DNA of 64,000 nucleotides, from positions 1,161,501 through 1,225,500 of the forward strand of contig NZ_CP072648.1 of assembly GCF_018304825.1 (NCBI RefSeq), written 5' to 3'. The notes beneath the pieces were generated by a model. That model saw only the letters and a list, made by a program, of their open reading frames with translations. It ran no database searches and was not told the origin of the DNA. Positions 56,431-64,000 of this stretch are shown here, piece by piece. The position numbers were made by a program, and so were the translations under genes. Numbering within the stretch: the first letter of the stretch is position 1; each line of letters begins with the position of its first letter. Source of the DNA: Chloracidobacterium validum (GTDB taxonomy: Bacteria; Acidobacteriota; Blastocatellia; Chloracidobacteriales; Chloracidobacteriaceae).

Positions 56431-58401
56431 TCAAAGCAGGCTGACCGCGCCGTGGAGCAGCCACTGCATCACAAGCAGCGCGCGCGCCAGTAAGCTGGCG
56501 TTGGCTTGCGCCGATGACAAGCGCGTTCGACTGTTATTCGCCGGGTTCATGTCTAACCGCAGGGTGTCGTCTGGATCAAGGACGACGGCAACCAAGTCCC
56601 GGTCGGTGGTGATTGGGTAACGATCCGCTTGGCCGTCCCACGTCTCGCGGCGCACGCTGCCATCGGCAAAGCGTAACTCGATGCTGTGCGGCATCACTGC
56701 TTCGCCCTGGCGCGTGATGGTGACTTGGCGCGTGTCGAGCGATGTCACGGCGTAGTCGAGTAGCTTCGTTCCACGAAAATACTGGTCGAAAAACCAACTG
56801 AGGTCTTCTCCGGCAACTTCCGAAGCCACGTCGAAAAAATCATCCGAGGTCGGGTGTTTGAAGCGCCATCGCTCAAAGTAGGTCTTGAGGATGCGCTGCA
56901 TCGTTTCCGGCCCAACGTAGCCTTCGAGCATTTTCAGCGTGAGGGCCGGGCGGGCATAGGCATTGAAGGCATAAAGTGACGGGTCGGAGAACTGCCACGC
57001 CGGGGTGAGAATGGGATGGGTTGTCACGGCACGCGCCCCCAAGACAAATAACTGGGCGCGTTGAAACGACCAATCTGGGGCGCGAACCGGTAGGCGGAAC
57101 ACCGGACGGCCGCCAAGGCGCAGCCACTGGGCGCTCGAGTTCGGATAGTGGTCTGCCATGAGATTGGCTTCGCAGTAGCTATTGATGCCCTCATCGAGCC
57201 AGGCTTCCTCAAACTCATTGCTGGCGACCATGCCATACCAGTACTGATGCCCGAACTCGTGGATGAGGACCACTTCCGGCCCAAGCAGCTCATCGTCGGG
57301 CGATTGACGGCGCGTCCCGACGGTGATGAGTGTTGGGTACTCCATGCCGCCGGCGCCATCGGCCGCATAGGCCGGGTCAACGATGGTGAGCGTCTCGTAC
57401 GGATATGGTCCAATGCTCCGTCCATAGGCTTCAAGGGCGATCCGCGCTGCCCGCAGATGCCGCTCCCGTTGGTCGGCATGCTCCGGCTGAAGCAGCAAGA
57501 TCAACTTGACGGGCGGAAGACCGGCGGCTTCAAACCGTTCTTCGGTGACAAGAAAATACGGCGAACAAGTCCACGCGAAGTCGTGAACATCAGCTTGGGT
57601 GAAGCGATAGCGCGTCCGCCCGTTGGGTAGTGTCTGGCGTTCTCGTTCCACGCCGGTTGCGCCAACCTTGAAGTGGCCGGGCACGTCCAGTGTGACGTCG
57701 TATTCGCCAAAGTCGGCGTAAAATTCCGTTGTGGCGTGAAACTGGTGGCAGTTCCAGCCGGCCGTCGTCCGCCGGCGCATGCCGACTGGTTCATAGACGC
57801 CCAGTTTGGGAAACCACTGCGCAACCATGAAGAAATCCCCGTAGTAGCCGGTGCGGGCAAACACACGCGGGAGCTTGGCCAAAAATTCAATGTCCAGCGC
57901 AATGGTGCCGTTAGGCGGGACAGGCTGAGGTAAGACAACCCGCCATACGGTGCGATCCTCGGCGTTGTCATCGTCCGGGTGAATGAATTCCCCGGCCGGA
58001 AGCAGGTCAGTTCCATCGCTGAGGCGCATGCTCAACAGGTCAATCGCACCAGGAAACTGAGCATCCATCCGGTCTCCACGCAACTGTCCGCCATCAGAGC
58101 CACGGCGAAAGGAGCTTCGTTCATCCCGAAAAGCGTTCAGGTAAAGATGAAACTGCAAGTCCGGCACGGCATGGGACGCCGGATTGCGCCACACGAGGCG
58201 TTCCCGGCCGCGGATTTCCTTGTTCTCGGTATCGAGAATGGCTTCAATCTGGTATCGTACCCGGCGGTCGGAAAGTGGCGCATTCGCATCGCCGGGTGCC
58301 GCGGGCGTTAGACCAAAGTGTAGGACCAGCCAGAGCAGGAGACCGCCAAGTATCCTCCAGGTGCGCGGATGGTTTTTTGTTTTCCAGACAGCTTCCGACA
58401 T
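56431..58401 (-). CDS. M1-family metallopeptidase, exported
   Basis: 656 residues from the ATG at 58401, preceded by AAGGG. A hydrophobic segment (about 17-36) acts as signal or anchor. The M1 zinc site is HEFGH (His381, Glu382, His385) with the third ligand Glu404 in EAWLDEG. The aminopeptidase exopeptidase motif GAMEN is replaced by GGMEY. A beta-sandwich N-terminal domain (about 45-240) and a short C-terminal part ending at a hydrophobic tail complete it. Family members trim peptides from the N-terminus in the periplasm or envelope. It precedes hisB on the same strand, 26 bases apart. Confidence 0.9.
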   Translation of the reverse strand: MSEAVWKTKNHPRTWRILGGLLLWLVLHFGLTPAAPGDANAPLSDRRVRYQIEAILDTENKEIRGRERLVWRNPASHAVPDLQFHLYLNAFRDERSSFRRGSDGGQLRGDRMDAQFPGAIDLLSMRLSDGTDLLPAGEFIHPDDDNAEDRTVWRVVLPQPVPPNGTIALDIEFLAKLPRVFARTGYYGDFFMVAQWFPKLGVYEPVGMRRRTTAGWNCHQFHATTEFYADFGEYDVTLDVPGHFKVGATGVERERQTLPNGRTRYRFTQADVHDFAWTCSPYFLVTEERFEAAGLPPVKLILLLQPEHADQRERHLRAARIALEAYGRSIGPYPYETLTIVDPAYAADGAGGMEYPTLITVGTRRQSPDDELLGPEVVLIHEFGHQYWYGMVASNEFEEAWLDEGINSYCEANLMADHYPNSSAQWLRLGGRPVFRLPVRAPDWSFQRAQLFVLGARAVTTHPILTPAWQFSDPSLYAFNAYARPALTLKMLEGYVGPETMQRILKTYFERWRFKHPTSDDFFDVASEVAGEDLSWFFDQYFRGTKLLDYAVTSLDTRQVTITRQGEAVMPHSIELRFADGSVRRETWDGQADRYPITTDRDLVAVVLDPDDTLRLDMNPANNSRTRLSSAQANASLLARALLVMQWLLHGAVSLL

Positions 58402-58549
58402 GGTCAACCCTTCATTATCAAACCTTTTGCTGGGTGAAGCGTTCTAACCGTAAGGCGCTGGTAGTTTTTAGCGACGCGACAAGACGATGGGCGCGCTAAC
58501 GTGTACACTAGCGCGCAGGCTTGATTTCGTCACGGGAGGATTTTAGCTC

Positions 58550-59671
58550 ATGTTCTCGGTACGGTATTCTCGATGCGTTGTAAGCTGGCTGCTCGTCACC
58601 GGATTACTGGTCGTCCCCGTGTTTCCCACTCGTGTCTGGGCGGATGACAAGGATAAGCGAACCAACTCTCCGGTGACGCGCAAGTTGAGCGACAAAGAAA
58701 ACCCCTTGATGATCGGCAAACGCGACATCAACAAAGGCAGCCTCAACTTTTACTCAAAAGACAAGGAAATGGCGATTGGCGCGCAGTTAGCTGCCGATCT
58801 TGACCGTCAACTCAAGTTTGTCACCGATCCAGTCGTGGTTGAGTATGTCAACCGCATTGGGCAGACGCTTGCTCAGAATTCCGATTCCAAAATGCCTTTT
58901 ACCATCAAGGTCGTTGATTCACCCGAGGTCAATGCCTTTGCCTTACCGGGTGGCTATTTCTATGTCAACAAGGGATTGATTCTGGCGGCAGATAACGAAG
59001 CCCAGGTGGCGAGCGTGATGGCGCACGAAATTGCTCACGTCGCCGCGCGGCATGCCACCGAACAGGTATCCAAAGGCCAGTTGGCGCAGTTTGGCATGAT
59101 CCCGCTTATCTTTGTCGGTGGCGTGGCTGGCGTACTCGTCGCCAATGCCGCAAACATTCTCGTGCCGCTGACCTTTCTCAAATTTGGTCGCAATGCGGAA
59201 TTTGAGGCTGACATGCTTGGCGCGCAGTACGCGTGGGCCAGTGGTTACGACCCAGATGAGTTCATTGCCTTTTTTGAAAAGCTGAAAGCGCAACAGGATC
59301 CGAAGCAGAAAATCCCGACGGTGTTCTCAACACACCCGCCATCAGAGGAGCGCGCCACGAAAATGCGTCAGTTGACAGCGGCTTTCCCAGTGCGGGACGA
59401 ATACACGATCAGCTCTTCGGAGTTTGCGCGGGTCAAAGCCCGGTTAGGGGCAATTGCGCCGGATGCCGGGCGGCGGATTGGCCCGGGTGGCGGCAGCGAC
59501 ACCGGCCCGAGTCGTCCTACCCTGCGCCGCCGTCAACCGGATGCGCCACCCGACGATGACGACATGGGCGCTCCAAGCGACCGTCCACAGAAGTCTGAGC
59601 CATCCAACCGTCCAACCCTGCGGCGGCGTACCGACACGCCACCGAGCGATGACGAGCCGCCACTAAACTAG
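58550..59671 (+). CDS. M48-family metalloprotease, exported
   Basis: 373 residues with a GGGAGGA ribosome-binding site. A signal peptide (1-31, ending VWA) leads to an M48 domain with HEIAH (His159, Glu160, His163) and the third ligand Glu in NAEFEADMLG. FALPGGYFYVNKGLI matches BepA/LoiP/YggG-type periplasmic proteases. The C-terminal 75 residues are disordered and repeat the unit RPTLRRR (three variants) separated by acidic Pro-rich spacers. A role in envelope protein quality control is inferred from the family. It is followed by a strong hairpin at 59695. Confidence 0.9.
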   Translation: MFSVRYSRCVVSWLLVTGLLVVPVFPTRVWADDKDKRTNSPVTRKLSDKENPLMIGKRDINKGSLNFYSKDKEMAIGAQLAADLDRQLKFVTDPVVVEYVNRIGQTLAQNSDSKMPFTIKVVDSPEVNAFALPGGYFYVNKGLILAADNEAQVASVMAHEIAHVAARHATEQVSKGQLAQFGMIPLIFVGGVAGVLVANAANILVPLTFLKFGRNAEFEADMLGAQYAWASGYDPDEFIAFFEKLKAQQDPKQKIPTVFSTHPPSEERATKMRQLTAAFPVRDEYTISSSEFARVKARLGAIAPDAGRRIGPGGGSDTGPSRPTLRRRQPDAPPDDDDMGAPSDRPQKSEPSNRPTLRRRTDTPPSDDEPPLN

Positions 59672-59694
59672 GTTTTTTGTTCGGGCTAGGTTGA

Positions 59695-59732
59695 CCGCCT
59701 CCACATGTTTTGCAGCAAACGTGTGGAGGCGG
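59695..59732 (+). terminator. Hairpin terminator between the M48 gene and glpK
   Basis: A 16-base arm (59695-59710, starting CCGCCTCCACA) pairs with 59717-59732 with one G-T wobble, around the loop TGCAGC. CTGCCTGTTTT follows. The stem is long and G/C-rich and lies 24 bases after the M48 stop. The T-run is short, so termination may be partial. Confidence 0.72.
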
Positions 59733-59757
59733 CTGCCTGTTTTGAAAAGAAACTACG

Positions 59758-61266
59758 ATGACCACACGTTACATTCTTGCCCTTGACCAGGGAACGACCA
59801 GTTCGCGCGCGATTGTGTTTGACCAGGAAGGGGGCATCGTGGCGCTTGCCCAGCGACCCTTCGAGCAGCTTTTCCCACAGCCGGGTTGGGTTGAACACCG
59901 ACCAGAAGACATCTGGAACTCACAAATCGGGGCAGCGCGTGAAGCGCTCCGGCAGTCCGGATTAACCGCCCGTGACATTGCTGCCATTGGCTTGACCAAT
60001 CAACGCGAGACAACGCTGATCTGGGACCGGACAACCGGCGAGCCACTGGGCAACGCAATTGTATGGCAGTGTCGCCGCACGGCTGCGCGCTGCGACGCCC
60101 TCCGCGCCCAGCCGGTCGCGCAGACAATCCAAGCCAAAACTGGACTGGTCGTGGATGCCTACTTTTCGGCCAGCAAGGCTGAATGGCTGCTCGAACACTG
60201 GCCAGATGCGCGCCGCCGGGCTGAAGCCGGTGAGCTTGCCTTTGGAACGGTGGATACCTGGTTGCTCTGGCAGTTGACCGGCGGACGGGTTCACGCCACG
60301 GACGTCACCAATGCGAGCCGAACCATGCTGTTTGATATTCACCAACTGACGTGGGACGCCGAATTATGCTCGCTGTTTTCTATTCCCATGGCGATGTTGC
60401 CGACGGTTGTCCCGTCCAGTGGTTACTTAGGTGAAACCAGCCCAGAAATCTTTGGTGATGCCATCCCAATTTCGGGATTAGCTGGCGACCAACAAGCCGC
60501 GTTGTTTGGGCAAATGTGCGCGCGCGTCGGCATGGCTAAAAATACCTACGGAACAGGCTGCTTTTTGCTTTTGCACACCGGGACGAAGCCGTGCTTATCT
60601 CAGCAATCATTGCTCTCCACGGTAGCCTGGCGGTTGGGCGATGCCCCGGCTGAGTACGCCCTTGAAGGCAGTGTGTTCATTGCCGGCGCAGCCGTGCAAT
60701 GGCTCCGCGATGGACTCCAACTCATCGGTGGTGCGGCTGAAACCGAAGCCGTAGCGCGCTCGGTACCAGATACGGATGGCGTGGTGTTCGTGCCGGCCTT
60801 TGTGGGGTTGGGTGCGCCCTACTGGGACCCCCATGCCCGCGGTCTTATTGCCGGACTGACGCGCGGAACGACGCGCGCCCATCTCGTGCGCGCCGCGCTC
60901 GAAGCCATTGCCTACCAGACGCGCGATGTGGTCGAGGCGATGCTCACCGATGCACGGCAGGCGTTAGGCGCTGGATTTGCACTGACCGAACTCCGCGTGG
61001 ATGGCGGCGCCGCCGCCAATGACTTTTTGATGCAGTTTCAGGCGGATGTTCTGGGGGTTCCGGTGGTTCGCCCGACCGTGACCGAAACCACCGCAGCCGG
61101 TGCGGCCTATCTGGCCGGCTTAGGGTCCGGTTTCTGGCGCGATTTGCCAGAGGTGACAGCCGTCTGGCGGAGCGAACGGATATTTACGCCGTCGCCGGAT
61201 GGTTCGACAAGGCAGACCGGCTATGCGGCGTGGTTGGATGCCGTGCGCCGTACGCAGCGTCTTTGA
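59758..61266 (+). CDS. glpK: Glycerol kinase
   Basis: 502 residues, standard FGGY-family length. Converts glycerol and ATP to glycerol-3-phosphate. N-terminus [19 protein letters not shown] (phosphate-1), then [64 protein letters not shown] and the C-terminal [19 protein letters not shown] with [10 protein letters not shown]. All substrate-contact blocks are present. No glpF or glpD is adjacent. The gene begins 25 bases after the terminator hairpin, with only a weak AAAGAAA ribosome-binding site. Confidence 0.97.
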   Translation: MTTRYILALDQGTTSSRAIVFDQEGGIVALAQRPFEQLFPQPGWVEHRPEDIWNSQIGAAREALRQSGLTARDIAAIGLTNQRETTLIWDRTTGEPLGNAIVWQCRRTAARCDALRAQPVAQTIQAKTGLVVDAYFSASKAEWLLEHWPDARRRAEAGELAFGTVDTWLLWQLTGGRVHATDVTNASRTMLFDIHQLTWDAELCSLFSIPMAMLPTVVPSSGYLGETSPEIFGDAIPISGLAGDQQAALFGQMCARVGMAKNTYGTGCFLLLHTGTKPCLSQQSLLSTVAWRLGDAPAEYALEGSVFIAGAAVQWLRDGLQLIGGAAETEAVARSVPDTDGVVFVPAFVGLGAPYWDPHARGLIAGLTRGTTRAHLVRAALEAIAYQTRDVVEAMLTDARQALGAGFALTELRVDGGAAANDFLMQFQADVLGVPVVRPTVTETTAAGAAYLAGLGSGFWRDLPEVTAVWRSERIFTPSPDGSTRQTGYAAWLDAVRRTQRL

Positions 61267-61277
61267 CAACAAACTGG

Positions 61278-61610
61278 TCAGCGCTTGTCACCATCCCCAC
61301 CGATCACGCCGCGCTCGGCCCGCGAGGCGAGCTTATCCAGGTTGGCGCGGGCAACTGCTTCAAGTGAGGTATCAAGCTCTGCGCAAATCGCAGCAACGTA
61401 CCACAACACATCTCCAACTTCGTCCAGTAAGCGAGCGCGTTGGTCTTCAGAAAGTTGTCCGCCAGTGTCGCGGATAGCCTTCTTGAGTTTACCGGCGACT
61501 TCACCGGCTTCGCTGGCCAGCCCCAAAACCGGATAGACAAGGTTATGCCCACGATTAGGGTAGGCGGCGGTGCGCTCGGCCGCTTGTTGGTACTCATCTA
61601 GGGTCAACAT
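61278..61610 (-). CDS. MazG-like nucleotide pyrophosphohydrolase
   Basis: 110 residues from the ATG at 61610 (a TTG at 61616 would add two). An all-alpha NTP-PPase fold is shown by LTLDEYQQAA, GLASEAGEVAGKLKKA (the EExxE/D metal site in variant form) and LLDEVGDVLWYVAAI. Such small single-domain MazG proteins hydrolyse nucleoside triphosphates or dCTP-like substrates; specificity cannot be read here. It lies between convergent glpK (11 bases) and the downstream end of the sigma-factor gene on the same strand. Confidence 0.87.
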   Translation of the reverse strand: MLTLDEYQQAAERTAAYPNRGHNLVYPVLGLASEAGEVAGKLKKAIRDTGGQLSEDQRARLLDEVGDVLWYVAAICAELDTSLEAVARANLDKLASRAERGVIGGDGDKR

Positions 61611-61634
61611 CGCCAAACCGTTCCAATGCCTGAG

Positions 61635-63161
61635 TCAGGTGTGGAGCGCGTCACGGAGTTTGCGACTGCGGCTGGGGTGACTCAGCTTTGCCAGGGCGCG
61701 CATTTCAATCTGGCGAATTCGCTCGCGGGTCAACTGAAAGTGCGCTCCAATTTCTTCAAGCGTCCATTCACGGCCGTCCGGCATAAGCCCAAAGCGCCGC
61801 ATGAGAACTTCCGATTCTCGCGCTGAAAGACGACTCAGGGCCTCACGCAGGTTCTGCGCCATTTCAACCGTCATGGACTCACGCAGGGGGTCCTGCGTGT
61901 TGTGGTCAGGCAGCAGGTCGCCGAGTGAGTGCTCCCCATCATCATCGGCCGTTGGTGTTTCAAGTGACACCGGTTCAGTCACGACATTGAGCACCTGGCG
62001 CACGTCATCAGGACTCAGCCCAACCAGTGGGGCAATTTCTTCCGGCGTCGGGTCTTCGTCACCATTGGTTGTCATTTGACGCAACACCCGCCGCACCCGG
62101 TTCACCCGATCTACCATATATGTTGGAAGGCGAATTGTGCGGGATTGATTCGCAATGGCCAGTTGAATGGCCTGCTTAATCCACCACACGGCATAGGTGG
62201 AAAACTTGATGCCGCGCCGCCAGTCGAATTTCTCAACCGCACGAATCAAGCCAATGTTGCCTTCCTGAATGAGGTCTTCCATGGCGAGTCCGCGTCCCAT
62301 AAAGTCGCGTCCGATAAACACAACCAGCTTGAGGTTAGACTCAATCATGCGGAGCTTGTAAGCTTCGGCCTTTTGCTTGGTTTCCGCGAACCGTTTCCAA
62401 CTGGAAATAATGGCATCGAGGGGCAGGGCATTGTCGCATTCCATCTTGCGAATCTGCGCCCGGACGGCCTTGAGCTGATGCTTGAGCAATCGAATGGTTG
62501 CGGCATCGAGCCGCGAATCCTTGAGCCGGTATTCAAGCCGCGCGCGTTCTGCCTTGAGCGTCAAGGCGTCATCCACGACATTGCCCCACGCGATTTCGAG
62601 CCGTCGCCGAATCGTTTTGTTGAAAGGCAGCTTGTAGAGCATGCGTCCGATTTGGACACGTAGCCGACGCACATCGAGGTTCGGGTGGTTGTGCTTGTAG
62701 TTTGGTTGCGCAACCATGGCCCGGATGCCGGCCTGGGCAGCTTCGATTGCGGCAAATTTCTCACAGAGCGCGCGTTCCTGGCGTTCGTCAAGGTCTGGCT
62801 TGAGCGGCGCTTCACAGCGCTCCCCATCGGCGTCGTCTTCTCCGCGGGGAAGAACCAGCAGGTCGGAGAGCCGTAGCCCTTCGGCTTGTAACCGCTGCGC
62901 CAATTGAACGACGTAGTCGGCAACCGCCATGGCGCGTGCTAGCAACCGTATGGCACGGCGTTCCTGGCGCTCCATTTCACGGGCGACAACCGTTTCCTCC
63001 TGCCGGGTCAGGAGTGTCGTGTGGGAGAGTGACTTGAGATAAACCGAAATCGTGTCACTCGCGTCGTCATCGGTGGCGTCTGGAGTTGAGTGGGTCTCTT
63101 CCGTGACGGAAAAGCTTTCTTCGCTAGGGTCAAGCTCATAGCGCATTGCGTTTTTACTCAT
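61635..63161 (-). CDS. Sigma-70-family RNA polymerase sigma factor (RpoD/SigA-like)
   Basis: 508 residues from the ATG at 63161, with GGAG 11 bases upstream; a TTG-type start at 63209 is rejected. No region 1.1 is visible. Region 1.2 (about 35-75: DTISVYLKSLSHTTLLTRQEE) is followed by a charged non-conserved insert (about 80-265), then regions 2.1-2.4 (MIESNLKLVVFIGRDFMGRG, EKFDWRRGIKFSTYAVWWIKQAI), region 3 and region 4 (LSARESEVLMRRFGL, TLEEIGAHFQLTRERIRQIE). It could be the primary factor or a close group-2 relative. The upstream gap holds no other gene. Confidence 0.9.
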   Translation of the reverse strand: MSKNAMRYELDPSEESFSVTEETHSTPDATDDDASDTISVYLKSLSHTTLLTRQEETVVAREMERQERRAIRLLARAMAVADYVVQLAQRLQAEGLRLSDLLVLPRGEDDADGERCEAPLKPDLDERQERALCEKFAAIEAAQAGIRAMVAQPNYKHNHPNLDVRRLRVQIGRMLYKLPFNKTIRRRLEIAWGNVVDDALTLKAERARLEYRLKDSRLDAATIRLLKHQLKAVRAQIRKMECDNALPLDAIISSWKRFAETKQKAEAYKLRMIESNLKLVVFIGRDFMGRGLAMEDLIQEGNIGLIRAVEKFDWRRGIKFSTYAVWWIKQAIQLAIANQSRTIRLPTYMVDRVNRVRRVLRQMTTNGDEDPTPEEIAPLVGLSPDDVRQVLNVVTEPVSLETPTADDDGEHSLGDLLPDHNTQDPLRESMTVEMAQNLREALSRLSARESEVLMRRFGLMPDGREWTLEEIGAHFQLTRERIRQIEMRALAKLSHPSRSRKLRDALHT

Positions 63162-63445
63162 GGATACTAAATCTCCAGAAGAAGCACCGCATTGGAAGCC
63201 CAGGGTCAACCGGTGAAGAACTGGTTAGGTGGCTTCAGATGTTGAACCAAGCAATGCGAGTTACCAATGAAGGGAGGTCTTCGTCAGGTCATCACGCTGA
63301 AGTATTTGTCCGCGCAACTCAATTCTTGTTACTAGGTAAAACACTGATGATTACCCAAGTGATTACCCAAGTAAACACTGTGCGTTATCATACGCTTCCG
63401 GGTGGTAAGCGTAAATCTGAGTTGCCGTACGTTATCCGTATAACC
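63162..63445. other. 284-bp gap with a tandem 12-mer and a small hairpin
   Basis: TGATTACCCAAG is repeated back to back at 63348-63359 and 63360-63371. A 7-bp inverted repeat TACGCTT/AAGCGTA (63391-63397 and 63407-63413) lies downstream of the glycosyltransferase stop and could be a weak terminator, though no T-run follows. The sigma-factor promoter should be here; I cannot place it. Confidence 0.4.
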
Positions 63446-64000
63446 TCAGCGAGCTGGTTGCCGTTGCTTGAGTTGCTGCTCGAGAAGCGCCGCGACCTCA
63501 ATAAAACGGGCATCCCAGGTTTTATTCCGCACCGCCATCTGCCGACGATCAGCGTCTGTTTCGGTATCGGCTACCAAACAGGCTTCGACTTGGTGGATAA
63601 AGTCATCCGGTGTTCGCGCGATGCGGACCACATCCGCCATTGGTTCAAACTCTGGAATGGGGACGATGACGACCGGTTTGCCCGTAGCCAAGTACTCCCT
63701 GACTTTGGTGGCGCTGGTGTATTTGACAATGTCATGCGTGGCGTCTTTCGGAACGACACAGACATCAAAGTTTGCCGCGAAAGCTGGAAGCTCAGCATAG
63801 GGCTGGGCCGGAATGAAGTGGACGTTGGGCAGCCTTTCAATCTGAAGAGGCGCGGTTTTGTTTCCAATGAATACAAACTGCCAGTCTGGACGATGCTCAC
63901 TCACGTGCATGATGAGCGACTGGTCAATCTGCCACCGTTCAATCGCCCCAAAAAAGCCCAGAATAGGCTTCCCAAGGCGCTTGATGGGGGCTAGGGGAGG
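63446..64000 (-). CDS. Glycosyltransferase, GT-B family 4-like, N-terminal part outside window
   Basis: 184 codons are visible and the frame is open to base 64000, so the start lies beyond the window. The visible part is the C-terminal nucleotide-sugar-binding half of a GT-B enzyme: PILGFFGAIERW, FVFIGN, VHFIPAQPYAELPAF, VCVVPKD and the donor-site region KVREYLATGKPVVIVPIPE. Such enzymes act in LPS, exopolysaccharide or glycolipid synthesis. The acceptor is unknown. The ATG at 63910 is internal. Confidence 0.85.
   Translation of the reverse strand, partial: PPLAPIKRLGKPILGFFGAIERWQIDQSLIMHVSEHRPDWQFVFIGNKTAPLQIERLPNVHFIPAQPYAELPAFAANFDVCVVPKDATHDIVKYTSATKVREYLATGKPVVIVPIPEFEPMADVVRIARTPDDFIHQVEACLVADTETDADRRQMAVRNKTWDARFIEVAALLEQQLKQRQPAR

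Overview
The window looks like a chromosomal segment from a Gram-negative member of the Acidobacteriota, possibly a Chloracidobacterium/Blastocatellia-type lineage. Outer-membrane biogenesis genes (Skp/OmpH, Kdo transferase WaaA), a ResB cytochrome c maturation protein, a protein with the 'VWFA-related Acidobacterial' architecture, many FHA/GAF/kinase signalling proteins and a GC-rich coding bias all point that way. The taxon call is an inference; no rRNA, tRNA, CRISPR array or insertion sequence was found.

Layout. 1-5056: the 5' part of skp on the minus strand, then four tandem plus-strand paralogues of a GYF_2-linker-RDD membrane protein. The spacers between them contain decayed pieces of skp and repeated promoters. 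5105-9961: a minus-strand run maeB > pcp > S66 carboxypeptidase > Ser/Thr kinase. 10134-16331: a minus-strand run resB > NorD/CbbO-like VWA protein (interrupted by a frameshift at a CTT-TGA site) > SLOG protein > oligopeptide-type ABC ATPase. 16712-19576: small membrane protein, lysA, secreted VWA protein. 19604-23365: hypothetical, uppP, soluble lytic transglycosylase. 23475-27076: two adjacent signalling genes (GAF/low-complexity protein; FHA-GAF histidine kinase). 27213-29791: SDR-like epimerase and an isolated atpD. 30142-34039: TPR protein, a winged-helix/YggX-like fusion, waaA, efp. 34185-36540: two sigma-54 activators, one without a receiver. 36590-41767: trmL, a single-AAA Clp-like ATPase and a very large beta-propeller/SpoIIE phosphatase. 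41789-49698: zinc alcohol dehydrogenase, two SAM methyltransferases, a hydrolase-like membrane protein, a Gfo/Idh/MocA oxidoreductase and a hybrid histidine kinase. 49841-55725: SUMF1-like lipoprotein, aceE, an unknown protein and an Rpn-type PD-(D/E)XK protein with a 12-bp coding repeat. 55814-61610: hisB, M1 and M48 peptidases, glpK, a MazG-like hydrolase. 61635-64000: sigma-70 factor and the end of a glycosyltransferase.

Themes. Cell-envelope functions recur (Skp, UppP, lytic transglycosylase, S66 carboxypeptidase, WaaA, peptidases). Central carbon metabolism is represented by MaeB, AceE and GlpK. Signalling is dense (Ser/Thr kinase, two histidine kinases, two enhancer-binding proteins, one PP2C phosphatase) and mostly orphan in arrangement. 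The observations I consider most worth following are the skp-fossil duplication array, the RF2-like CTT-TGA frameshift inside the VWA gene, and the winged-helix/YggX fusion.
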